Positions 56,588 through 64,000 of a stretch of 64,000 nt of DNA are shown one piece after another. How positions within the stretch are numbered: position 1 is the stretch's first letter; every line of letters begins with the position of its first letter. The DNA comes from Mycolicibacterium insubricum. Its GTDB lineage: Bacteria > Actinomycetota > Actinomycetes > Mycobacteriales > Mycobacteriaceae. The position numbers were made by a program, and so were the translations under genes. The stretch spans positions 4,030,001-4,094,000 of the forward strand of contig NZ_AP022618.1 in NCBI RefSeq assembly GCF_010731615.1, read 5' to 3'. The notes under the pieces are model-generated. The model ran no database searches. It worked only from the letters and a program-made list of their open reading frames with translations, and was not told the DNA's origin.

Positions 56588-57976
56588 TCAGCGATTACTG
56601 CCAGGTCGATCCTGCGTACTGCCAGACACTGCCAACCCGTCGCGCAGATCCGCCGCGATCACCCGGGCGGCGGCGTTCTGCCAGTTGTGCAGGGATCGCT
56701 GGGGCACCTCGGTCACCAGCCACTGCCAGGCACGCCGCGCCGTCGGGTCCAGTCCGGCGGCGGTGGCGTTCTGGGCGTAGGCCCGCACCCCGACGACGTA
56801 GGGGAAGTACAGCGAATTGTAGTAACGCCACTCCTCGGAGGTGCCGAAGTCCTCGTCGCCGCGGGGTTTGAGCGCGGCGATGCGTTCGGCCAGCAGCGAC
56901 TTGAGTTCGTTTGCCCGTTCCAGCGGCTGGTCGGGCAGTCCGTGCTCGGCCAGCCGGGTGCCGAGTATCGGCAGGGCGGTCAGCGGGCTGGCCACCAGTT
57001 TGGACAGGTTGCCGTAGTGGCCCAGCGCCCGACGGGTCAGCCGGGTGAACGTCTCGTCGTCGACGTCGTCGAGGGGGTTGGGGCGGCGCAGCGGCAGCGC
57101 GGCCTCGGTGTCCCGCAGGAGGGCGCGGTCGGCGCGCAGACTCGGCGACCGCGCGAAAGCCAGCCGGTCCAGCAGCCCGGCCAGCGGGTCGGCGAGCGTC
57201 GTCATCGCGATGGCCACCCCCACGCTGGTGAACATCAACACCGTCACCACGATGCGGCCGCGGCCCTCGGTCAGGGTGACGCCGACGATGCCCTGGGCGG
57301 CGAACAGCACGGCCACGGCCATGGTGCCCACGAATGACCGCCGCATATCGGCCCGCAGCGCCTGGCCCTCGTCGAACGCGTCCCAGATGGCGACGGCCAG
57401 ACCCAGCAGCAGGATGTCGAAACCCGTCGAGGCCAGGGCGAGCCAGCTCGGCAGGATGCCCAGCGGGATCACCAGGATGGCGTTGGCCAGCGCGAAGAAC
57501 AGGGTCGCCACGACGAGCACACCGATCACCGAGCCCGGTCGGGGCGCCCGGCGCACCGCGTACAGCATGGCGATCAGGGTCGAGGCGGAGATCACCGAGA
57601 ACATCAGCGCGTGGCCGAAGCGGATCGGCGGCTGCACCCCCTCGGTCAGCGCCGCACCGGTGATCGCCACCGCGGCAACGACGGCCACCGAGACCCACGC
57701 GCCCCGCCGGTCCCGCCACCGCCGGGAGGGCCGCGCCAGCTCCAGCAGTACCGCCAGCCACGCCACGCCGGGCTCGATGACCAGAAAGATCTCCAGTCGG
57801 CCCAGCGATTCGGGGCTGCCCGCGGTGAGCCGGATCGCGTCGAGTGCGACCACCAATGCGAATCCGCACAGTCCGAGGGCGGCCAGCACCAGGACCGACT
57901 TGTGCGGATCGCGGGCCAGCAGGTACAGGCCCAGCCACCAGCTCAGCGCGAACGTCAGCACCGATAGCGCGGCCAT
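56588..57976 (-). CDS. Polytopic membrane protein with soluble C-terminus
   Basis: 462 residues. Eight or so N-terminal helices (1-270), in a 7TM-receptor-like order (LTFALSWWLGLYLLARDPHK, GLCGFALVVALDAI), are followed by a soluble region of about 180 residues (LDRLAFARSPSLRADRALL...EEWRYYNSLYFPYVVGVRAYA). The N-terminal half resembles membrane sensor modules, but no kinase, cyclase or HTH domain is attached. Function unknown. ATG 57976 is taken as the start. Confidence 0.72.
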   Translation of the reverse strand: MAALSVLTFALSWWLGLYLLARDPHKSVLVLAALGLCGFALVVALDAIRLTAGSPESLGRLEIFLVIEPGVAWLAVLLELARPSRRWRDRRGAWVSVAVVAAVAITGAALTEGVQPPIRFGHALMFSVISASTLIAMLYAVRRAPRPGSVIGVLVVATLFFALANAILVIPLGILPSWLALASTGFDILLLGLAVAIWDAFDEGQALRADMRRSFVGTMAVAVLFAAQGIVGVTLTEGRGRIVVTVLMFTSVGVAIAMTTLADPLAGLLDRLAFARSPSLRADRALLRDTEAALPLRRPNPLDDVDDETFTRLTRRALGHYGNLSKLVASPLTALPILGTRLAEHGLPDQPLERANELKSLLAERIAALKPRGDEDFGTSEEWRYYNSLYFPYVVGVRAYAQNATAAGLDPTARRAWQWLVTEVPQRSLHNWQNAAARVIAADLRDGLAVSGSTQDRPGSNR

Positions 57977-58016
57977 CTCGCCAGTGTGGCACGCCACCGA
58001 CGGCGGCCAACGGTGA

Positions 58017-58364
58017 TCAGGACGCGATCGGCAGCCCGCGCCCTCCCCCGACGGTCAGCACGTCGTCGACCCGGCCGAACCACGCGCGGGCGCGGTCCAG
58101 CACGGCCCGCAGTTGCCGGGGATCGCCGACGTCCGCGGCGACGGCGGCCACCCGGTCATGCGGGTAGCCGTGCATGCTGCGGACCATCGCGGTGGCCTGG
58201 CGGTCGACCAGCAGCACGCGGTGCCCGGCTTCCAGGAGTCGTCGGGCCAGGTCGGCGCCGGCGTCGGATCCGGCGCCCAGTACGACGATCGCGCCGCAGC
58301 CGCGGATGTTTTCACCGGTGTGCTGGACGACGCTGACGATGCTGCGGGGCGCGTTGCGGTTCAT
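58017..58364 (-). CDS. Rossmann-fold (SDR-like) half protein
   Basis: 115 residues. IVVLGAGSDAGADLARRLLEAGHRVLLVDR is a dinucleotide loop (GxxxDxG rather than TGxxxGxG), then AADVGDPRQLRAVLDRARAWFGRVDDV as in SDR strand 4. The protein ends before the catalytic Ser-Tyr-Lys region, so it is a remnant or a stand-alone NAD(P)-binding domain. Start and coding status are uncertain. A convincing SDR C-terminus is not found downstream in any frame. Confidence 0.55.
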   Translation of the reverse strand: MNRNAPRSIVSVVQHTGENIRGCGAIVVLGAGSDAGADLARRLLEAGHRVLLVDRQATAMVRSMHGYPHDRVAAVAADVGDPRQLRAVLDRARAWFGRVDDVLTVGGGRGLPIAS

Positions 58365-58421
58365 GGTGTGTAGTCAACGCCGGCCCGCTGAGTGCCCGAT
58401 GTGAGCCGACTTTGGCGTCGC

Positions 58422-59972
58422 TCAGCGTTGGCGGGCGTGGGTTTCGCCGGCGGCGGCCACAGCCGCCCGGGCGATCTCGCGCACCCGGTCCTTGGCGATC
58501 TTGGCGTTGTGGGTCAGCGGCAGCGCACCGGCGAACACCACGTGGCGCGGTCGCTTGAACGGTGAAATCTGGTGCCGGACATAGTCGATGAGGTCATCGG
58601 CAGTCGGCGCCGATCCCGGATGGGTCACCACGACCGCGCAGATGGCCTCGCCCCAGTAGTCGTCGGGGACGCCGACGACGGCGACCATGTCGACGTCGGG
58701 ATGCCGGGACAGGGCGTCCTCGACCTCGCGCGAGCTGACGTTCTCCCCACCGGTGATGATGACGTCCTTGCAGCGGTCGACGATGGTCAGCCGGCCGAGG
58801 TCGTCGAGTCGGCCGATATCCCCGGTGTGCAACCAGCCGTCGGTCAGCGCGGCGGCGGTGGCGGGCTCGTCGAGCCAGTAGCCGGTCATCACCTGCGGTC
58901 CGCGCACCAGGATTTCACCGACTTGCCCGACGGCAGCGAACCCGCCTGGACCATCGACGGCAATACCAACCTCGACGCCGCTGTGCGGTCGCCCGGCACT
59001 GCGCAGCACCTCCGGGCCCATCCGGTGTTCTTCGGGGCCCAGAAAGGTGACGGTGCCCGCGGTTTCGGTCATGCCGTAGCCCTGGTGGAACTCGGCGCCC
59101 AGGATCCGGGTCGCCCGCTCGATCAGGTCGGCGGAGATGGGAGCCGAGCCGTAGGCGATCTGGTGCAGTGTCGGCATCGTCTCCCCGGTGGCGGTCACGT
59201 GGGCGACCAGCGCGTGCAACATGGTCGGTGCCATCGAGCAGGAGCGCACGCCGTAGCGGTTCACCGTTGCGACGAATTCGTCGGCCCGGTACCGCGACGG
59301 CAGCACCACCGTGGATCCGGTGGCGTGCCGGGCCAGGATGTTGTATCCGGCGATGTGGCACAACGGATACGGGGTGAGGTACACATCGGCGGGTTCGACG
59401 GATCGTCCCTCCACGGTCCCCCAGGCGCCGGCGGTCAGCGACCGGTGGGTGTGCACGGCGGCCTTCGGGTGCCCGGTGGTGCCGCTGGTGAACACCAGCC
59501 AGGCCGGGTCCTCGGGTGTCGGGGTGGCCCCGTCGTACGGCGGATGCCGCAGTGCGCGTTGCCAATCCGGGCCGTCGACGGCGATCACCGTCTCCGCAAC
59601 ATCCGATGGCAGCGCGTTGAGGTAGCGCGGGTCGCCGATGAGTACCCGGGCACCGGCCGCGGCGATGGCCCGGGCCTGTTCGTCGGGGTTCAGCCGCTGG
59701 TTGATCAGCGTCAGGATGCGCCGGGACCTTGGCACCGCGTAGTAGAGCAGCGCATACGGCACGCCGTTGTCGGCGACCACCGCGACCCGGTCTCCCGGAT
59801 CGGTGCGGGCGGCCACCGCGCCGGCCAAGGCCAGCGAATACTGCTCCAGCTCAGCGAAGTTCACCGATGTGGTGTCGTCGATCACGGCGGCGCGTCGCGG
59901 CGCGTCGGCCACCGCCGGCGCGATCAGGCCGGCAAGCAGCTCGGTGCGCTCGCCGTCCGGACCGGTCGCCAC
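58422..59972 (-). CDS. AMP-forming acyl-CoA synthetase/ligase (FadD-like)
   Basis: 516 residues. P-loop VFTSGTTGHPKAAVHTH, A5 GYGMTETAG, A7-A8 DGWLHTGDIGRLDDLGRLTIVDRCKD and IITGGENVSSREVE, and the catalytic Lys near LTHNAKIAKD. It activates a carboxylic acid as adenylate and passes it to CoA. The short substrate pocket region does not reveal the acid. GTG 59972 starts 2 nt after the stop of the prenyl synthase gene, so the two are cotranscribed and coupled. The frame up to 60095 overlaps that gene and is rejected. Confidence 0.9.
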   Translation of the reverse strand: MATGPDGERTELLAGLIAPAVADAPRRAAVIDDTTSVNFAELEQYSLALAGAVAARTDPGDRVAVVADNGVPYALLYYAVPRSRRILTLINQRLNPDEQARAIAAAGARVLIGDPRYLNALPSDVAETVIAVDGPDWQRALRHPPYDGATPTPEDPAWLVFTSGTTGHPKAAVHTHRSLTAGAWGTVEGRSVEPADVYLTPYPLCHIAGYNILARHATGSTVVLPSRYRADEFVATVNRYGVRSCSMAPTMLHALVAHVTATGETMPTLHQIAYGSAPISADLIERATRILGAEFHQGYGMTETAGTVTFLGPEEHRMGPEVLRSAGRPHSGVEVGIAVDGPGGFAAVGQVGEILVRGPQVMTGYWLDEPATAAALTDGWLHTGDIGRLDDLGRLTIVDRCKDVIITGGENVSSREVEDALSRHPDVDMVAVVGVPDDYWGEAICAVVVTHPGSAPTADDLIDYVRHQISPFKRPRHVVFAGALPLTHNAKIAKDRVREIARAAVAAAGETHARQR

Positions 59973-59974
59973 GT

Positions 59975-60769
59975 TCAGGTTCCGAATCGGCGATGCCGGC
60001 GGGTGTAGTCGCGCAGCGCCCGCAGGAAGTCGACGCGGCGGAATGCCGGCCAGTGCGCCTCGGTGAACCACATCTCCGAATATGCGCTCTGCCACAGCAG
60101 AAAACCGGACAGGCGCTGTTCGCCGGAGGTGCGGATCACCAGGTCGGGGTCGGGCTGGCCGGAGGTGTAGAGGTTCTCCGAGATGCCTTCGACGGTGACC
60201 GCCTCGACGAGCTGTTCGCCGGTGCCCCCGGCCGCCAGTTCCTTGCGCAGCAGCGCGCGCACGGCGTCGACGATCTCCTGTCGTCCGCCGTAGCCGACGG
60301 CGACGTTGACGTGCAGGGCATCCGGGGAGGCCTCCGGGGCGCCGTCGACGGCCTGGCGCAGCCGCCGCGCGGGTTCGGCGCCGAGCAACTCCAGGTCACC
60401 GACGATGCGCACGCTCCACCGGTTGGCCGGGGCGCAGATCTCCTCGACGACGTCGGTGATGATCTCGATCAGTGCGGCCAGCTCGTCGGGGTCGCGCTGC
60501 AGGTTCTCGGTGGAGAGCAGGTACACGGTGGCCAGTTCGATGCCGGCGGCCCCGCACCAGCGCAGCATCTCGGCGATCTTCTCCGCGCCCATCCGGTAGC
60601 CGACGCTGACGTCGTCGTATCCGGCATCGCGGGCCCAGCGCCGGTTGCCGTCGCACAGCACGGCGATATGTCGCGGCAGCTCGGAACGAGCCGCCGCGAG
60701 CTCCTGACGCAGCCGTAGCTCGTAGATCCGGTACATCGGGTCCTTGAGCCGAGGCGGAATGATCTCCAC
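59975..60769 (-). CDS. Short-chain Z-isoprenyl diphosphate synthase (Rv1086-like)
   Basis: 264 residues, cis-prenyltransferase (UPP synthase) fold. HIAVLCDGNRRWARDAGY is the substrate loop with the catalytic Asp; VYLLSTENLQRDPDEL, VAVGYGGRQEIVDAV, DPDLVIRTSGEQRLSGFLLWQSAYSE and the final RRRF match Rv1086. That enzyme makes omega,E,Z-farnesyl diphosphate, precursor of decaprenyl phosphate. GTG 60769 has TAGTCT 8 nt upstream and no ribosome site. It diverges from the hemolysin III gene. Confidence 0.92.
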   Translation of the reverse strand: MEIIPPRLKDPMYRIYELRLRQELAAARSELPRHIAVLCDGNRRWARDAGYDDVSVGYRMGAEKIAEMLRWCGAAGIELATVYLLSTENLQRDPDELAALIEIITDVVEEICAPANRWSVRIVGDLELLGAEPARRLRQAVDGAPEASPDALHVNVAVGYGGRQEIVDAVRALLRKELAAGGTGEQLVEAVTVEGISENLYTSGQPDPDLVIRTSGEQRLSGFLLWQSAYSEMWFTEAHWPAFRRVDFLRALRDYTRRHRRFGT

Positions 60770-60845
60770 GAGAAATCAGACTACTGTGGGCGCTCGAGCC
60801 ACCCGCTCAAGATCCGCACCGTGGCCACCGTGATCGGAGGAAGCA

Positions 60846-61631
60846 GTGACCGCACGTGCCAGCCTGGGCGACACCGACACGCCCCGCAAACGCCCGCTCA
60901 CCCAGCTCGACCTCGACGGCGACGGCATCGACTCCGACGGCATCGACCTGCCCGAGGCGATCGCCGACAGCGTTGCGCGGCTGATCGGCAAGCCGCGGGC
61001 CCGCGGCTGGATCCACGTCTACTCGGCGATCATCGCCATCTTCGCCGGCGCGGCGCTGGTAGCGGTGTCCTGGGCGATGAAGGGCACGCAGGCCGGCCTG
61101 GCCACCCTGCTCTACACGTTCACCATTGTGGCGATGTTCACCGTCAGCGCCGTCTACCACCGGGTGAACTGGACCTCGACGACCGCCCGGACCTGGATGA
61201 AGCGGGCCGATCATTCGATGATCTTCATCTTCATCGCGGGCTCCTACACCCCATTCGCGTTGGTGGCGCTGCGCAATGACGGCGGCTGGGTGCTGTTCTG
61301 GATCGTCTGGGGCGGCGCGCTGGCCGGGGTGGCGCTGAAAATGCTGTGGCCTTCGTCACCGCGCTGGCTGGGCGTACCGCTCTACATCCTGCTCGGCTGG
61401 GTGGCGGCCTTCTACATCGTGCCGATCATGGACCACGCCGGCGTGGCGGCGATGGTGCTGCTGATCGTCGGCGGTGCGCTGTATTCGATCGGCGGCGTGC
61501 TGTACGCGCTGGGCTGGCCCAACCCCTGGCCGACGACGTTCGGTCACCACGAGTTCTTCCACGCCTGCACCGCGGTCGCGGCGATCTGCCACTACATCGC
61601 GATGTGGTTCGCGGTGTTCTCCACCGGCTGA
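60846..61631 (+). CDS. Hemolysin III / PAQR family membrane protein (Rv1085c-like)
   Basis: 261 residues: a hydrophilic N-terminus (1-50), then seven membrane helices. The PAQR zinc-hydrolase residues are present: SAVYHRVNW (Ser, His), [17 protein letters not shown] (Asp, His) and [18 protein letters not shown] (His, His). The family includes ceramidase-like receptors and putative hemolysins. GAGGAAGC precedes GTG 60846. Confidence 0.9.
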   Translation: MTARASLGDTDTPRKRPLTQLDLDGDGIDSDGIDLPEAIADSVARLIGKPRARGWIHVYSAIIAIFAGAALVAVSWAMKGTQAGLATLLYTFTIVAMFTVSAVYHRVNWTSTTARTWMKRADHSMIFIFIAGSYTPFALVALRNDGGWVLFWIVWGGALAGVALKMLWPSSPRWLGVPLYILLGWVAAFYIVPIMDHAGVAAMVLLIVGGALYSIGGVLYALGWPNPWPTTFGHHEFFHACTAVAAICHYIAMWFAVFSTG

Positions 61632-61655
61632 CGACGATCAAGCGGCGAGGCGCCG

Positions 61656-62021
61656 TCAGAGCATGGTGACGTTGTCCTGGGACCAGTAGGCCTTCATCGC
61701 GGTGATCTGGCCGTCGCGGTCGAAGCTCATCACCTCGATGGGTTCGATGCGCATGGCGCCACCGACGTTGATGGCGAAGACGAACGCGGCCTCATGCCCG
61801 CCGGAGCGGAAGGTGAGCAGTTCGGTGGTCAGGTCGGCGGCGTCCATCGCCTGGTAGAACCCCTCGATGGCGTGCCGGCCGATGTGCATCTGGCCGCCGC
61901 CGACCGGGTCCTCCAGCGTGGCGTCCTCGGCGTACAGCGCGGCGACATCGGCCGAAGTGCCGTTGGCCACGGTATCCAGGTAGCGCTTGACGAGGGCCTC
62001 GGTGTCCACGACGTAGGTCAT
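61656..62021 (-). CDS. Ketosteroid isomerase-like (NTF2 fold) protein
   Basis: 121 residues, close to the size of bacterial Delta5-3-ketosteroid isomerases. RYLDTVANGTSADVAALYAEDATLEDPVGG places a Tyr and an Asp (DPVG) at the positions of KSI Tyr14 and Asp38, and MKAYWSQDNV closes the barrel. The second catalytic acid near residue 99 is less clear. It may isomerise steroid enones or be an unspecific SnoaL-like protein. It follows the DUF255 gene by 10 nt, probably in one operon. Confidence 0.82.
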   Translation of the reverse strand: MTYVVDTEALVKRYLDTVANGTSADVAALYAEDATLEDPVGGGQMHIGRHAIEGFYQAMDAADLTTELLTFRSGGHEAAFVFAINVGGAMRIEPIEVMSFDRDGQITAMKAYWSQDNVTML

Positions 62022-62031
62022 GCCCGGCAGG

Positions 62032-64000
62032 CTACACGGGCCCGGATAGCCCGGCCGCCAAATCCTCGACCGTCGTCACCGGGAGCCCGCAGACCTGGCC
62101 GCGACACACATATGCCGCGTCGGCGCCGTCGATCGGGGGCCGGGCGGCCAGCAGCGGCTGGGAGTCGGGGGTGCCGATGACGACGACGGCCCCGCCGGGT
62201 GCCAGCCGTCGTGCGGCACGCCCCAGATCCGACGACGACGGGTCCCCCGTGGTGGCCACCGCGATCTGCAGCGGGCCACCCAGTGCCGCCTCGGCGACGG
62301 ACAGCCAGTGCCCGGCCGCCCGGGGCGCGCGGGACAGCAACACCGAATAGCGCTGCAGGCTCGCCGCTGCCGCATCGGCGTAGCACTGACCGTCGTCGAC
62401 CAGATGCCCCGCGGTGAGCAGCGCCTCGGTGATCAGCGATGCGCCCGACGGGGTGGCGTCGTCGGTGGCACCGGCCGGCCGCAGCAGCAGCGCCTCGGCG
62501 TCGTCCGGGGCGTCAAACCATCCGCCCAGATCATCCGGGTCATCTGGGTAGGTGAAATGCGCGAGCGCGGTGTCCAGCAGGCCCGTCGCCGCGACCGACC
62601 GGCGCGGGTCGCCGCTGTGCTGGTAGAGCGTCAACAGCCCGGTGGCCAGCGCGGCGTAGTCCTCCAGCATGCCGACTCCGCTCCCTACGACGCCGCCGTT
62701 GCTGGTACGCCGCAGCCGCCCGTCGACCAGGTGGCGGTCCAGCAGCGCGTCGGCGCAGTCGTCGGCCGCGGCGAGCAGATCGGGACGCTCCAGCGCCACC
62801 GAAGCCTCGGCCAGGGCGATGATCGCCAGCCCGTTCCACGCGGTGACGATCTTGTCGTCGCGGCCGGGCTGGACCCTATTCACCCGCACGGCCAGCAGCG
62901 CCGCTTTGACCCGCGCCAACCGTTCGGCGTCGTCGGGGTCGGCGGGCAACTGCAGCACCGACTCGCCGTGCTCGAACGTCCCCGCCGCGGTGACACCGAA
63001 AACACCTGCGGCCCAGGCACCATCGTCGGCGCCGAGGACCTCGATGAGTTGCTCGGGAGTCCAGACGTAGGTGGACCCCTCCCGTCCGTCGGCGTCGGCG
63101 TCCAGCGACGAGATGAACAGCGGGCCGTCGGAGAGGTCGCGGAGCAGGAAATCGGCGGTCTCCCCGGCGATCCGGGCCGCCAGCGCCGAGCCGGTGCGCC
63201 GGGCCCAGTGCGCATACGACCGTAGCAGCAGGGCGTTGTCGTACAGCATCTTTTCGAAATGCGGTACCACCCAGGCATTGTCGACGCTGTAGCGGGCGAA
63301 TCCGCCGGCCAGCTGGTCGTAGATGCCGCCAGCCGCCATGGCACTCGCGGTCCGCTCGACGGCACGCAGGGCCTGCGCCGAACCGGTGCGTTCGTGGTGG
63401 CGCAGCAACGCTTCCAGAAGTGCCGAGGGCGGGAACTTCGGTGCCCCGCCGAAGCCGCCGCGCGTGACGTCCTCGTCGGCGAGCACCGTCGACACCGCGT
63501 GGTCGCACAGCTGCGGGCTGACCGGTGGTCCGCCGGGCAGCCGCCCGGTGCGCTGCCGCAGTTCGTCGGCGATGCGTCCGGAAACCCGTTCCACCTCGTC
63601 GCGGCGCGTCGTCCACGCGTCGGTGACCACGGAAAGCAGTTCCAGGAAGGCGGCTTTCGGGTAGTAGGTGCCGCAGAAGAAGGGGCGTCCGTCCGGGGTG
63701 AGGAAGCAGGTCATCGGCCAGCCGCCCTGGCCGGTCATGGCGACGGTGGCGTCCATGTAGATCGCGTCGAGGTCCGGGCGTTCCTCCCGGTCGACCTTGA
63801 TGCACACGAATCCGGCGTTGGCGACGGCGGCCACCCCGTCGTCCTCGAAGGATTCATGGGCCATCACGTGGCACCAGTGACAGGCCGCGTATCCGATGGA
63901 CAGCAGGATCGGGACATCGCGGCGGGCCGCCTCGGCCAGCGCGTCGGCATCCCATTCCCGCCAGGACACCGGGTTGTCGGCGTGCTGACGCAGGTACGGA
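62032..64000 (-). CDS. DUF255 thioredoxin-domain protein (Rv1084-like), N-terminus cut
   Basis: At least 655 residues; the frame stays open to the window edge. Sequence before the first in-window start candidate reads SPYLRQHADNPVSWREW, part of the conserved N-terminus, so the true start is outside. An Ssp411/thioredoxin-like domain (LLSIGYAACHWCHVM with CHWC) is followed by an alpha/alpha-barrel like N-acylglucosamine epimerases (GGIYDQLAGGFARYSVDNAWVVPHFEKMLYDNA). Its function in bacteria is unknown. The C-terminus has CRGQVCGLP, another Cys pair. Confidence 0.9.
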   Translation of the reverse strand, partial: PYLRQHADNPVSWREWDADALAEAARRDVPILLSIGYAACHWCHVMAHESFEDDGVAAVANAGFVCIKVDREERPDLDAIYMDATVAMTGQGGWPMTCFLTPDGRPFFCGTYYPKAAFLELLSVVTDAWTTRRDEVERVSGRIADELRQRTGRLPGGPPVSPQLCDHAVSTVLADEDVTRGGFGGAPKFPPSALLEALLRHHERTGSAQALRAVERTASAMAAGGIYDQLAGGFARYSVDNAWVVPHFEKMLYDNALLLRSYAHWARRTGSALAARIAGETADFLLRDLSDGPLFISSLDADADGREGSTYVWTPEQLIEVLGADDGAWAAGVFGVTAAGTFEHGESVLQLPADPDDAERLARVKAALLAVRVNRVQPGRDDKIVTAWNGLAIIALAEASVALERPDLLAAADDCADALLDRHLVDGRLRRTSNGGVVGSGVGMLEDYAALATGLLTLYQHSGDPRRSVAATGLLDTALAHFTYPDDPDDLGGWFDAPDDAEALLLRPAGATDDATPSGASLITEALLTAGHLVDDGQCYADAAAASLQRYSVLLSRAPRAAGHWLSVAEAALGGPLQIAVATTGDPSSSDLGRAARRLAPGGAVVVIGTPDSQPLLAARPPIDGADAAYVCRGQVCGLPVTTVEDLAAGLSGPV

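Overview
The window is high-GC actinobacterial chromosome and reads as the genome of a fast-growing mycobacterium (Mycolicibacterium-like). Diagnostic content includes PimE, MmpL, Mcr, DesA2, an MPT70/MPT83-type fasciclin, Mce-associated proteins, PhoH2 and a KstR-type 3beta-hydroxysteroid dehydrogenase. From my knowledge of the family, the gene order follows the M. tuberculosis Rv1160-Rv1084 interval read backwards, with blocks of extra genes inserted. No rRNA, tRNA, CRISPR array, prophage or intact insertion sequence was recognised.

Region by region. 1-9.7 kb: mutT2, a pterin dehydratase, pimE, two secreted Ala/Pro-rich proteins, an HhH-GPD glycosylase-like protein, an acyltransferase, a DUF5302 peptide, an F420/FMN-binding protein, an Omt-like methyltransferase, the sirtuin cobB and a GntR regulator. 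9.7-13.9 kb: an mmpL-tetR-methyltransferase operon, and a divergent 41-residue peptide gene followed by two strong hairpins. 13.9-25.7 kb: fatty-acid and steroid-linked genes (nitronate monooxygenase-like, mcr, two crotonases, DUF3556, DoxX, a WS/DGAT-like acyltransferase, two Mce-associated proteins) plus a gamma-carbonic anhydrase and a fasciclin. 25.7-30.1 kb: an accessory block with two VOC proteins, an aminoglycoside phosphotransferase homologue, a HabA-like membrane protein, a methyltransferase, vapBC and a vapC remnant abutting short repeats. 30.1-45.9 kb: conserved core (ychF, ispH, xseAB, hsd, a TDT transporter, an AI-2E exporter, a dienelactone hydrolase, glpX, fum). 46-51 kb: a DUF559/AbiEi-type protein, two tandem-repeat arrays, a protein with an ESX-like N-terminus and an HExxH domain, a polysaccharide deacetylase, and phoH2 with its phoAT-like leader gene. 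51-64 kb: desA2, a long-form glyA, a DUF885 protein, coaA, membrane proteins, an acyl-CoA ligase, a short-chain Z-prenyl synthase, a hemolysin III homologue, a KSI-like protein and a DUF255 thioredoxin-domain protein cut by the window end.

Regulation visible in the sequence. More than twenty genes have a TANNNT-type -10 hexamer 6-8 nt upstream of the start codon and no Shine-Dalgarno sequence, which predicts leaderless mRNAs and fixes many starts. Two perfect matches to the KstR operator (TNNAACNNGTTNNA) overlap or abut such -10 boxes: in front of the 3beta-HSD gene, and in front of the DUF3556-crotonase pair. This links those genes to sterol catabolism. Other operator candidates lie upstream of mmpL, between mcr and the crotonase gene, upstream of vapB, upstream of a VOC gene and upstream of the fasciclin gene. 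Two dispersed intergenic repeat families and several strong terminators lie between genes.

Most deserving of follow-up: the 41-aa peptide locus, the ESX-like zincin beside a 32-bp tandem array, the KstR sites, pimE lacking a normal start codon, the long-form glyA at the glyA1 position, and the broken vapC.
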